A DNA stretch of 64,000 nt from assembly GCF_000224145.3 (NCBI RefSeq), contig NC_020171.2, positions 191,051 through 255,050 of the forward strand. Direction: 5' to 3'. This stretch comes from Ciona intestinalis (lineage: Eukaryota; Chordata; Ascidiacea; Phlebobranchia; Cionidae). The notes beneath the pieces are model-generated. The model saw only the letters and a program-made list of their open reading frames with translations, was not told where the DNA came from and ran no database searches. Below are positions 26,501 to 32,500 of this stretch, in pieces; the stretch's first letter is position 1; each line of letters begins with the position of its first letter. A program made the position numbers and the translations under genes.

Positions 26501-27602
26501 NNNNNNNNNNNNNNNNNNNNNNNNNNNNNNNNNNNNNNNNNNNNNNNNNNNNNNNNNNNNNNNNNNNNNNNNNNNNNNNNNNNNNNNNNNNNNNNNNNNN
26601 NNNNNNNNNNNNNNNNNNNNTGCAATCCAGGAGTTACTGTGGGCGTCAAGTGATAAGACGTTAGCCCACAGTCCAACTCCATAACATGTCCAGGTTTAAA
26701 ACTCAGTTTATTCACCAAAACAGTTCGGGTTACAACGACAAAACAACAACGACGTCACGATACTCTCCGGCCTCCAACTGGCTGGTCCAGGCTCACACTG
26801 CCTAGCTGTACAGTACAGGGCAGGGCTTATAAAGGAGATAACTCAAAGGCGAGAACTCCCAAGGCGAGAAGAAGCGTTATACACGAGAAAACATTATACA
26901 CATTATACAGCAAGGCAAAGTCTCTCAGCATTGTTACAGGGCAAAGTCTCTCAGCATTGTATATAAAGAAGCATTGTTATACATGGGTTACAGGAAACAA
27001 TCCAGGCGCATACACATTATGCCAGCTGGCCAGCTGTTAAAGTTACACAACGCAAAATTCAATCTTCATGCATTAAGTTAAATTTAGATAATTATATATA
27101 TATTAAATATTTGTGCTCGGAGCACCCTCAACCGCTACATTACTATGTATGTAACTTTGTAGATGATTGCTTTAACTTCAATAAATGACCACTTGGTTTA
27201 AGCAATTGCAGGTAAGTGTCTTGCACAAGGACACATATGCCAACAGTGGTAGCAGCGACGAGCTTTGAACAGGTAACCTTTGGGTTGAAGGCAAGCAAAA
27301 CATGATCGAATCTTAAAATGTACAGTTCGCCCGGTACAAATACATCAGTGGATACAATTCATACAAATATTTCATACAAATACAGAATAAAACAGTAAAA
27401 ATAATAAAAATTCACACATAACATACCGTGCAACTAAGTCTTGTCTCCTCTCAGGCCTACAAATTGCACCTCTTGCATACATATCACAACTAGTTTCATC
27501 TTTTCTTCTGTGGTGAACATTTAATGGTGAACGGTTTCTGGTTTGCCATGGAGGACAGGCTTGATTCGATGCAGAATATTTATCCTTTTTAATATAATCC
27601 AT
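2522..27602 (-). CDS. Large ~25-exon gene, ~1290 aa, disordered N-half and helical C-half; unrecognised (TOPAZ1-like at best)
   Basis: Exons in order (phase-checked at every join): 27427-27602, 23402-23845, 22891-23004, 20222-20280, 19667-19788, 18463-19126, 17947-18031, 16904-16937, 16223-16356, 15446-15611, 14228-14489, 13747-13883, 13161-13217, 11804-11990, 11098-11177, 10438-10603, 9552-9707, 8587-8771, 8420-8501 (weak), 7886-7994, 7343-7469, 6833-6937, 5948-6029, 4813-4888 and 2522-2585 (weak last exon). Start ATG 27602 is downstream of a TATA box. Residues ~1-150 are Arg/Pro/Ser-rich with one Cys pair. Residues ~150-530 are low-complexity, rich in Asn/Ser/Gln/Lys, with a basic Lys/Arg cluster at the start of exon 6. 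After that come helical segments such as ESLDLLEMLLKFNNCPKVV and VSEMLVKFNQLEYLDKVIAA, a second disordered patch (exons 11-13), and a long helical C-terminal region. The pattern of a disordered front and a helical-repeat back recalls TOPAZ1 germ-cell proteins, but this is a guess from general shape. Introns are crowded with SINEs and MITEs. Confidence 0.72.
2859..3050. mobile_element. Palindromic MITE, nearly complete
   Basis: Both terminal inverted repeats are present (AGTAGGGTGGGGGAAGATGG and its reverse complement), with the standard middle. Confidence 0.8.
3100..3180 (-). mobile_element. SINE tail fragment
   Basis: CAAACACCTCGTGTCCACTT and a weak match to the SINE body only. Confidence 0.4.
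3380..3546. mobile_element. Palindromic MITE, strongly diverged
   Basis: The middle is recognisable (TTTTAACAAGTAACAACG, GAGGATACGG) but the ends are eroded. Confidence 0.5.
3564..3753. mobile_element. Palindromic MITE, complete
   Basis: TATAGTATTGTGGGGTAAGA at the left and GTGTCCCATCTCCCCCCACC at the right, with the standard middle. Confidence 0.8.
4159..4420 (-). mobile_element. tRNA-derived SINE
   Basis: GTAACTTACTTTATCCTCAC at the left, and the reverse of the tRNA-like head (CACTTTGCCACGGCGCC) at the right. Confidence 0.75.
4541..4800 (+). mobile_element. SINE of a second subfamily
   Basis: The head is CAGCGCTGTGGATCAGTGGT, then the shared body, then a different tail with AAATCCCAGGTCCTTGACAA that the common SINE lacks. 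The same tail is seen at 9215-9490. Confidence 0.6.
5438..5634. mobile_element. Palindromic MITE, complete
   Basis: Both ends are present. The inner orientation is the reverse of the copies at 2859 and 3564. Confidence 0.8.
5702..5945 (-). repeat. TTA-tail interspersed repeat, longest type
   Basis: Reverse complement of a repeat whose core reads CGCTTATTTTCTTCCAATTA ... AACTGTTGTTTTGTCGCTAT ... GAGACAAATAAAG and ends in a TTA/ATT run. A simple tail at one fixed end is typical of LINE or SINE 3' ends. Confidence 0.6.
6080..6180 (+). repeat. TTA-tail repeat, partial
   Basis: GTGTTTTAACAACCGTTGTT and the following core only. Confidence 0.45.
6522..6766 (+). mobile_element. SINE lacking its tRNA-like head
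   Basis: Begins near GGGCATATGTGTCCTTGGGC and runs to AGGATAAAGCGAGTTACATA. Confidence 0.65.
6984..7240 (+). mobile_element. tRNA-derived SINE with a middle deletion
   Basis: Intact head (GGCGCCGTGGCATAATGGTT). Part of the body after GTGTC is missing. The usual tail is present. Confidence 0.7.
7245..7315 (-). mobile_element. SINE tail fragment
   Basis: GTGTTCTGTTCCATACACCT followed by GGAGTTACCATGTATGTTAC. Confidence 0.5.
7630..7750 (+). repeat. TTA-tail repeat, partial
   Basis: Core from GCGGTTTTAACAACTGTTGT to AAATTAAGTTATTATTATTA. Confidence 0.55.
8035..8100 (+). mobile_element. SINE tail fragment
   Basis: GTGTTATAATGTCTGTCGTT and CGCGAGGGTATAGTTTCATT only. Confidence 0.4.
9215..9490 (+). 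mobile_element. SINE of the second subfamily
   Basis: Same modified head (GCTTGCATCGTAACC) and the same CCCAGGTCCTTGAAATAGAC tail as 4541-4800. Confidence 0.6.
9751..10048 (-). mobile_element. tRNA-derived SINE, head eroded
   Basis: Reverse of tail (TTATTCTCGCAAGGCCGG), body and B-box region; the GGCGCC start is lost. Confidence 0.65.
10066..10160 (+). mobile_element. SINE body fragment
   Basis: Matches the stretch GTGTGTCCTTGGGCAA to TGGTCACTAATGGG. Confidence 0.45.
10201..10370. mobile_element. Palindromic MITE, left part shortened
   Basis: TACTAGGGTAGGGGAAGACC at the left. The right end is complete. Confidence 0.7.
10727..10922. mobile_element. Palindromic MITE, complete
   Basis: TATAGTAGAGTGGGGGAGAT at the left and the matching right end. 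Confidence 0.8.
11290..11365 (+). mobile_element. SINE tail fragment
   Basis: AACAAGGTGTGTGAAACAGC and CACCCATGTTAGTAG. Confidence 0.35.
11466..11710 (+). repeat. TTA-tail repeat, longest type
   Basis: Same extent as the minus copy at 5702-5945, including the extra 5' part with TTAACTTGATAATAATTAAA. Confidence 0.6.
12738..13061 (+). mobile_element. tRNA-derived SINE, full length
   Basis: One of the cleanest heads: GGCGCCGTGGCATAGTGGTT (A box) and GGGTTCAAGACTCG (B box). It ends AAGTTTCATTCATTCATTCA. Confidence 0.8.
13447..13634. mobile_element. Palindromic MITE, left end eroded
   Basis: Right end CATCTTCCCCCACCCTACTA intact. Confidence 0.7.
13905..14035 (-). mobile_element. SINE, tail half only
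   Basis: CTTTATCCTCACATGGCTGA to GAGTTACCATGTATGTTACT; the rest is missing. Confidence 0.55.
14555..14890 (-). repeat. Tandem array of a ~98-bp SINE-tail unit
   Basis: Units start at 14555, 14653, 14746 and 14844 (spacings 98, 93, 98). Each repeats GTTATAACA.AGGTGTT, CATACACCTCGTGGCTG, ACAAGTTACCACATATGC and CACATGGCAGTGTAGTGACA. The unit is the last ~100 bp of the minus-strand SINE, multiplied locally. Confidence 0.8.
15111..15425 (+). mobile_element. tRNA-derived SINE, full length
   Basis: CAGCGCCTTGCCACATTTGG head, usual body, CATTCATTCATTTATTCAT tail, next to exon 15446-15611. Confidence 0.75.
15745..15985 (-). mobile_element. SINE fragment split by a hAT-like insertion
   Basis: ATGGCTGGCAATTTGGAC (SINE) breaks at about 15770 and resumes at about 15936 with GACAACCCATAAGGGGACCA. 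The insert has ends TTCCCAAACTTGG and ...GTTTAGGAAACGC, like hAT terminal repeats. Confidence 0.45.
16055..16220 (+). repeat. TTA-tail repeat
   Basis: CGCTTATTTTCTTCCAATTA through to AATAAAAGTAATTACAATTA, just downstream in transcription of exon 16223-16356. Confidence 0.6.
16376..16691 (-). mobile_element. tRNA-derived SINE, full length
   Basis: From GAATGTAACTTGCTTTATTC to CCATTTTGCCAAGGCGCC. Confidence 0.75.
17235..17460 (-). mobile_element. SINE lacking its head
   Basis: From GAACGTAACTTACTTTATTC to about GCTAATAAGTGTCC. Confidence 0.65.
17561..17881 (-). mobile_element. tRNA-derived SINE containing an N gap
   Basis: Tail GAATGAATGTAACTTACTTT and head CCACTACGCCACGGGCGCC are both present. 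50 N replace the middle (17773-17822). Confidence 0.75.
17773..17822. other. Assembly gap, 50 N
   Basis: Run of N inside a SINE copy, probably a repeat-caused gap. Confidence 0.95.
18090..18160 (-). mobile_element. SINE fragment
   Basis: ACATAAACCTCATGCCCACT then ACAAATTACCTTGTAACTTT. Confidence 0.4.
19165..19310 (+). repeat. TTA-tail repeat
   Basis: Core with TACTGTTGTTTTGTCACTAT to GACAAATAAAGTTATTATGA. Confidence 0.55.
19487..19660. mobile_element. Palindromic MITE abutting a splice donor
   Basis: The element's right end (CTTACCCCACCCTGTTATA) stops at 19660. The first six intron bases GTATGT of the large gene are 19666-19661. Confidence 0.65.
19845..20095 (-). mobile_element. tRNA-derived SINE, shortened
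   Basis: CAGTTGTCATAACACAGGTG to CTGTGCCGCACCAT. Confidence 0.65.
20355..20555 (+). repeat. TTA-tail repeat
   Basis: AACTAGTTAAACATAAATGG through AGAGACAAATAATGAATAAA. The tail is replaced by ATGAATAA repeats. Confidence 0.55.
20785..21080 (-). mobile_element. SINE, old copy
   Basis: The body is still traceable (CTGTTATGACACAG, CATACACTCCATGCCC, GAGCAGTTGCTGTTAGGTAT), with many changes. Confidence 0.5.
21090..22690. other. Long intronic stretch, little recognised
   Basis: Lies between exons 20222-20280 and 22891-23004. No exon or clear repeat is seen, except a hAT-like patch near 22130-22215 (CGCTCGGACCAG, CTCGGCAAATCCCTA) that resembles 61990-62095. Confidence 0.35.
23045..23345 (-). mobile_element. 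tRNA-derived SINE, head eroded
   Basis: TGTTCTGTTTCATACACCTC to CTTACCACTTTGTGGCAGC. Confidence 0.65.
23975..24117 (-). mobile_element. SINE, distinct subfamily, cut at an insertion
   Basis: Has the private stretch TGCAATCCAGGAATTACTAT and AATAAATGACCACTTGGTTT, shared only with 26621-27300. It stops at AAGCAATTGCTGG where other DNA begins. Confidence 0.6.
24326..24549 (+). repeat. Left arm of a ~225-bp inverted repeat
   Basis: Aligns by eye at roughly 80-85% with the reverse complement of 26089-26315. Inside the arm a ~30-bp motif CGCTATTATGACG..AAT..ACGTGTGAAT recurs three times. Confidence 0.75.
25292..25868 (-). mobile_element. DNA transposon-like repeat, copy A
   Basis: Homologous in reverse orientation to 61155-61716, e.g. 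CCGGCAGAGCTTGGACA and ACAAGTGACGTAAC. The + strand left end CAGGGGCGCAACCAGG resembles CAGTGGCGCAACCAG at 60807. Confidence 0.6.
26089..26315 (-). repeat. Right arm of the ~225-bp inverted repeat
   Basis: Reverse complement of the left arm with the same internal ~30-bp sub-repeats. The arms are 1.54 kb apart. Confidence 0.75.
26496..26620. other. Assembly gap, 125 N
   Basis: Run of N next to the repeat nest. Confidence 0.95.
26621..27300 (-). mobile_element. SINE (distinct subfamily) interrupted by a solo LTR
   Basis: SINE piece 26621-26637 resumes at 27140. Both pieces match the copy at 23975-24117. Confidence 0.6.
26638..27139 (-). mobile_element. Solo LTR, probably of a Ty3/gypsy-type retrotransposon
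   Basis: 502 bp, 5'-TG...CA-3' read on the minus strand, flanked by the 4-bp duplication TTAC. It contains a TATAAG promoter-like box and an AATAAA in LTR order. No internal retroelement sequence remains. A young-looking fossil; the family is inferred only from the LTR style. Confidence 0.65.
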
Positions 27603-27710
27603 TTTTGCGCACAAAATATCTGCAAATTGGGTTCTAGCAAAGTATCTAAAAGTATCGTATAGTTCTCAACACGAACTGGGATAATACGCATGACCGCAAG
27701 CAACTGGTTA

Positions 27711-27718
27711 TTTATATC
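27711..27718 (-). promoter_or_regulatory. TATA box of the large minus-strand gene
   Basis: TATAAATA on the minus strand, about 110 nt before the ATG at 27602. It predicts a leader of about 80 nt. An ATG near 27692 would lie at or before the start site. Confidence 0.45.
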
Positions 27719-27898
27719 AATTTTATTTTGCTAAACATAAACAGTAGCAGTAAAAGTAGAATTTACGAACATGCTTTTGGTCAGAAATTTTAGGCGCGCA
27801 GCAAGACCACGTGAAAAATAACCACGTGACATTGTCTCAAAAAAAACATTCCCGTCGGGCGAGGGCAGATCAGAGATCATAGGAATAAAATGATTTGT

Positions 27899-28045
27899 TT
27901 AGCGCCGTGGCAAAGTGGTTACATGCCTCTAACCCAGAGGTAATGGATTCAAGGCTCGTTGCTGCTACCATTGTGAGCGTATGTCGTATATGTCAATGTG
28001 CAAGAGGCTACATAGTTACTCGTAAGCTGGCACAAAATTTATCCA
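27899..28045 (+). mobile_element. SINE, head half
   Basis: AGCGCCGTGGCAAAGTGGTT and GGATTCAAGGCTCG are present. The body is lost after GAGCGTATG. Confidence 0.65.
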
Positions 28046-28424
28046 TAAGACCCCGCCATATGCATATAAAAGCCAGCCATAAATTGTCCTTGAGGTTTCG
28101 GTGCATAGTACCTGTGTTAGTTCAATCTCTATACCTATCTGTGTTGTAACAAATGGCAAATTACATTCCAAGAATGATATCGCGTACGGTATTATAACAG
28201 CCTTAGCCTACGGGATGGCCTATCAATATCTGGACCAATTACAGGTCTAAAAGTTTGTCTTTAGAATAGTCCACCCCAGAGAAAACAGGTAAACAAACTG
28301 TCAGCCTTCTGTTTTTTTACATATATATATTGAACTATTACCGTGTATTTCGACACTATGCCGAATCATTGTATTTATTATTATAACACGAATGACACGA
28401 AATATTAAACCGGTAAAAAAAGTG

Positions 28425-28516
28425 CTTGCTAAATGACTAGCGTTGTTAAATGTTTCAAACACAATCAGGATACTGTATTTGCATATTCTGTGCTAAAGGT
28501 GTCCCATTTTACCCCC
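28425..28516. mobile_element. Palindromic MITE, right part
   Basis: CTAAAGGTGTCCCATTTTAC and the preceding middle only. Confidence 0.5.
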
Positions 28517-28577
28517 CAGTACCACAATATAACAATATAATATTATTTTGTACATTTTCGGGTTCTGCTTATTTTTA

Positions 28578-29554
28578 TTATTTGTCTAAAATTTGAACTT
28601 TAACTTCAGCTTCGTAACCAACTTTCTTTAACTCCTGGTTTATATTCGTTGTGTTGTCCCTCACCGATGCCATTAACTTTTCCATAACGTCCACTGATTT
28701 TATTTCGACAGTTGCTTGAAGGTCTTTAAAGGAACACAACTCAACGGTGACAACATACTCTGTATCGCAAACTACTGCAAAAAATAATTAGAAATAACGT
28801 TACCATCGTAACTGATATACTTATTCTCTCATGGCGGATTATTTAGGGTTATAACATGCCTGTCTTACAGTATAACAAGTGTGCTAGCTTTATAAAAACA
28901 TACTTGGTAACTCCTAAGTTGGCACGAGGTGTTTGAAACAGCCGTGTTATAAGGACTGTCGTTTTCGGGGCACGCGAGGGTAAAGTATAAGTTATATACA
29001 TGCAACTAACCTGGAAAAACTTAATAATGTACCTGATTGCACAGTACTTTCAACCGCACGTTCAATTTCCTCTGGAAACAACATCCAATGCTCAGTAATG
29101 GTTGTTCCAAACTTCCCTACATTTCTGGCACTGCTAGTGTTCGATATAATTAACGCCACACAATGTTTGTTCTTTGCAATTTCGCCTTTGAAAATAAAGT
29201 TCACAATTTTTAAAATTAAAAAATACAGACTCACTGACAGAAATTGTTACTATAAAAAAACTGCGGGGTAAGATGGGATAGCGTTAACTCCTCGTGTTTG
29301 GAACAATTAACGATCTTTTGGAGAACGGGAATATGGTTTTGTATTACTTTTAATATTCTTCATTTACTATAATATGCGAAAAAAAAAATTAAGTAAAAAT
29401 GTATTAAGTACCCTAACCTACTATAACTAATGAAATAAGTAAAACCTGATGCTTTGGTTGGAGTTTGACTCTCCACAGTATAATCAGGTATCCGATTGAA
29501 ACTGACTAACGCTTCGTATTCTTTAATGGCAGATGTAAGATTGAGTTCATCCAT
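28578..29554 (-). CDS. Unrecognised 152-aa protein, three exons
   Basis: Exons 29446-29554, 29033-29185 and 28578-28774 join in frame (G|GC, G|TA) to give 152 residues with no signal peptide or membrane segment. The start was chosen as the ATG in a good context (CCACAATGG) at 29554. The middle exon contains a hydrophobic strand-like piece, HCVALIISNTSS, followed by RNVGKFGTTITEHW. The third exon alternates beta-like and charged helical pieces and ends in EVKVQILDK. The fold looks small and alpha/beta. A distant resemblance to proteasome assembly chaperones (PSMG3 type) crossed my mind but rests on a few residues only. AATAAA overlaps the stop region. The neighbour NDUFAF4 is divergent, about 1.1 kb away, with a MITE in between. 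Confidence 0.62.
28885..28992 (+). mobile_element. SINE tail fragment
   Basis: AACATACTTGGTAACTCCTA to CACGCGAGGGTAAAGTATAA, in the intron between exons 2 and 3 of the 152-aa gene. Confidence 0.5.
29263..29420. mobile_element. Palindromic MITE, diverged, in an intron
   Basis: GCGGGGTAAGATGGGATAGC and the eroded middle. Confidence 0.5.
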
Positions 29555-30149
29555 TGTGGCAACAACAGCATTCAAGTTTTATCAAGGTGATCTGTATCAC
29601 GTACACAATTTTAATTTATAGATGGTTTAATTACTGCTCAGTCTCTTTATTCAAAGTTGGCACGCGTAATAATGTATAATATACACCTTTCTAAGCATTT
29701 GTAAATGCGAACAGTTCAACAGTGTCCTTAATCGCACACACAACGATTTACCGTAAGAAGATGTTTGCGACGACCAATTTAAAGTATACAATAATTTGTA
29801 ATCAATTATATTTTGGTCAGAACCTGACGTTAGCTACATATATATGGTAGCTGCATACACGTTTCTACTAGTAGGCATTGGACACAAAAAAGCTTTACAA
29901 ACTATAAACACTTTATAAACTATAAACACTTTATGAACTTTTAAAACTTTAATGAACATCTTTATCATTCAAACTAAACAAAACAATGAACAGAACAGCA
30001 ATTACTATTAACAAATCAGGATACGGTCACATGCGTAGGCGCACCTGTCTCTCGCTATGACATTATTTCCGTTGACGTATTATGTTGGTACGGCTGCTTT
30101 GCTTTCATTTGCATAATACCGCATTTGCGTTTCTTAAACATTATTTAAA

Positions 30150-30347
30150 TATAGTAGGGTGAGGGGATACTGGACACCTTTAACACACATGGCATATCCA
30201 AATGTCCTGATTGTGTTTTAAACAATAACCAACGGTCTATGGGAATCGTGAGGATGCGAGTTTATATTTCTTTGAATGTTCTTTGTATACTACCAAATTG
30301 GACGAGAAAAAAAGGAAAAGCTTTCCCATCTTTTCCCATCCGACTAT
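30150..30347. mobile_element. Palindromic MITE, complete
   Basis: Between the divergent 152-aa gene and NDUFAF4; both ends are visible. Confidence 0.75.
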
Positions 30348-30630
30348 AAAACTATCTTAAAATTTAACGCTTCTTGAATGGAATATAAATTTCACTTAAT
30401 ACGTATAGATTGTAATATCTATAAAGAAAAAAACACATAAATACATATAGTGCATTAACCTATGTACATGTATTTCGACACAATTCGCATCAAGCTTTAA
30501 AAGTGAACTACGTGCCCAACAACTTATAGGGGTCCGTTAGGGGATTTCCCCTTAATTTTGTTGCATGTTTTCAAAATGTTTCAATTTGAGAATTTGAAGA
30601 TATAGTTTACGTTAATTTTTGTAGTTGATC

Positions 30631-31948
30631 ATGGGATTTTTTAGAAAATTTGCAGATATCGGAAAGTTTCTTGGTAAGCAAGCCCAAGTAAAGGCAAAGA
30701 AACCATTGCAGCAATACAGGGCTATAGAAAGGGCACAAAAAGTTATTGAAGAACATAAAACCAATCCTAAACGAGCACCCATGAATTTACCAAACAGAAA
30801 ATTTACAGAAGGTAAGAATTTGTTTGGCTAGTTTGATATCATGTTCTATGCATCGCCTATATATATTCTTGTACATCAAAATATGAATAGGCATTGAGGT
30901 TTTGATTAGAAAATGTAAACTTTACTATAAATGTATAAAACAAAATACCACTGTTAAATTGACTGTCATTGCCCCCCTACTTTTTTATTTATCTATTACA
31001 CTATACTTTATATTAATATTTAAATACATCATTAAAAATAGGTTTTAAGTTTTATAGGTATCACTTGTGCTTTTTAAACTATTAATAATAAACTTACAAC
31101 TTGAATTACAACTTACATATGTGTCTGTCTATGTTAGACACATGTATGTTACAGCTAAGGTGCCAAAGTTGTTACCGCGTCTGCCTTCAATTATGTTCAT
31201 TTGTTTACAGAGGAAATTGAAAGTTCAAAGAAATATTTAAAAGCTACTTTAGAAGTTGACGACAAGTTTATTTCAAAACTATCCCAAGTTAAAGTTACTT
31301 CGGATGATTCAGGTAATTATTGAAAAAATATGTTAGGTATTTTTACTCATATATATATATTACTCTAAATAACCAGCACATGTTAATTAGAACAAAACCT
31401 AAAACTAAGTTTCATGGTGTAAAATAAAAGTTGCATAATGTCTAATTTAATCAACATGCTTTTAAAGCTATATCACTTGTACTCAAGTGGGCACTACACA
31501 CAGTTACAATGAATGTACAGCCCTGCAACGTGGTATATTTTTAATATTTAAATGTTTCTAGGCAGTTTATAACAGTAGTGCATAAACACATTTGAGATAT
31601 GGCTGCCAGCAACAGTGTCAGTGTATATGTCATTTGTGTTTTATATTTATTTATTCAGATATTTCCAAGTTTACTTCTGATCAACACAGCCATGAGAGAC
31701 CTAAAGAGTTGACAGAAAAATTACCAATAAAAGGGAAATTTCCCTTCCAGTCAAATGAACCAACTGAAATACCAAGAGGTTTGGCCGAAATACAAACATT
31801 GGTAGATATTCTTCATAACCATAAACTTGACCCAAATGATTGGACAGCTGAAGTTTTATCTGAAAAATTTAAGTTGCGAACATCTGACGTTGCGGGTCTT
31901 TTAAAATATTCTGCTTTAATTGATCCACAAGACAAGGGAAAACTGTAA
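30631..31948 (+). CDS. NDUFAF4: NADH dehydrogenase complex I assembly factor 4 homologue
   Basis: Exons 30631-30811, 31211-31312 and 31659-31948 join in frame (G|AG, G|AT) to give 190 aa; the human protein is 175 aa. The protein starts MGFFRKFADIGKF, with a basic N-terminus. The C-terminal part carries the family hallmark, IPRGLAEIQTLVDILHNHK followed by W-TAE, a KF-L...DV..LLKY stretch and a polar end, matching human IPKGKISIVEALTLLNNHK...TWTAEKI...DVNSLLKY from memory. Known role: a mitochondrial matrix factor for early assembly of respiratory complex I. The real ATG is at 30631, not the upstream in-frame TTG. It is followed 550 bp later by WARS2 on the same strand, with a MITE between. Confidence 0.85.
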
Positions 31949-32012
31949 AGTTGTTTTTTAAGTAAATGGATTCCTGTTCCACAACAATTTGATCTTTTTG
32001 ATTATATTAACT

Positions 32013-32211
32013 TATAGTAGGGCGGGGGGAGATGGGACACATTTTCATTCTATTTTCTTGTCCCATTTGGTAGTAAACAAAGAACAATCAAAGTATTGTA
32101 AAACCGTATTCTCACAACTCCAACAGACCTTATTATTAATTGTTTAAAACACTATCTAGATATTTGGATATTATGTGCTAAAGGTGTCCCATCTTCCCCA
32201 CCCTACTATAT
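32013..32211. mobile_element. Palindromic MITE, complete
   Basis: In the NDUFAF4-WARS2 spacer, 65 bp after the NDUFAF4 stop. Confidence 0.8.
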
Positions 32212-32500
32212 ATAGTTCGCCATATTTGCTACTGGAAACTTTTTTCAAGACAATCAGACACTATAAAATAAATAAATCCAGTTAAACTCTTGTTTTAAAA
32301 AAACGTTTTATTTGTATAAACAATTGCTGTTGTTTCCTTTATAATATTAATAATTTATTAAAATCAGTTAAATTAAATGTCATTGGATAAAATTGTCGTT
32401 TCCAATTTCTGTATTTATTGTATTGCAGCTTGCTTAATATTTCGTATCTTTCCCCAGCGCTAACAATAGGTAGCTTATTGTAGCTGGTAATGTTATAATT

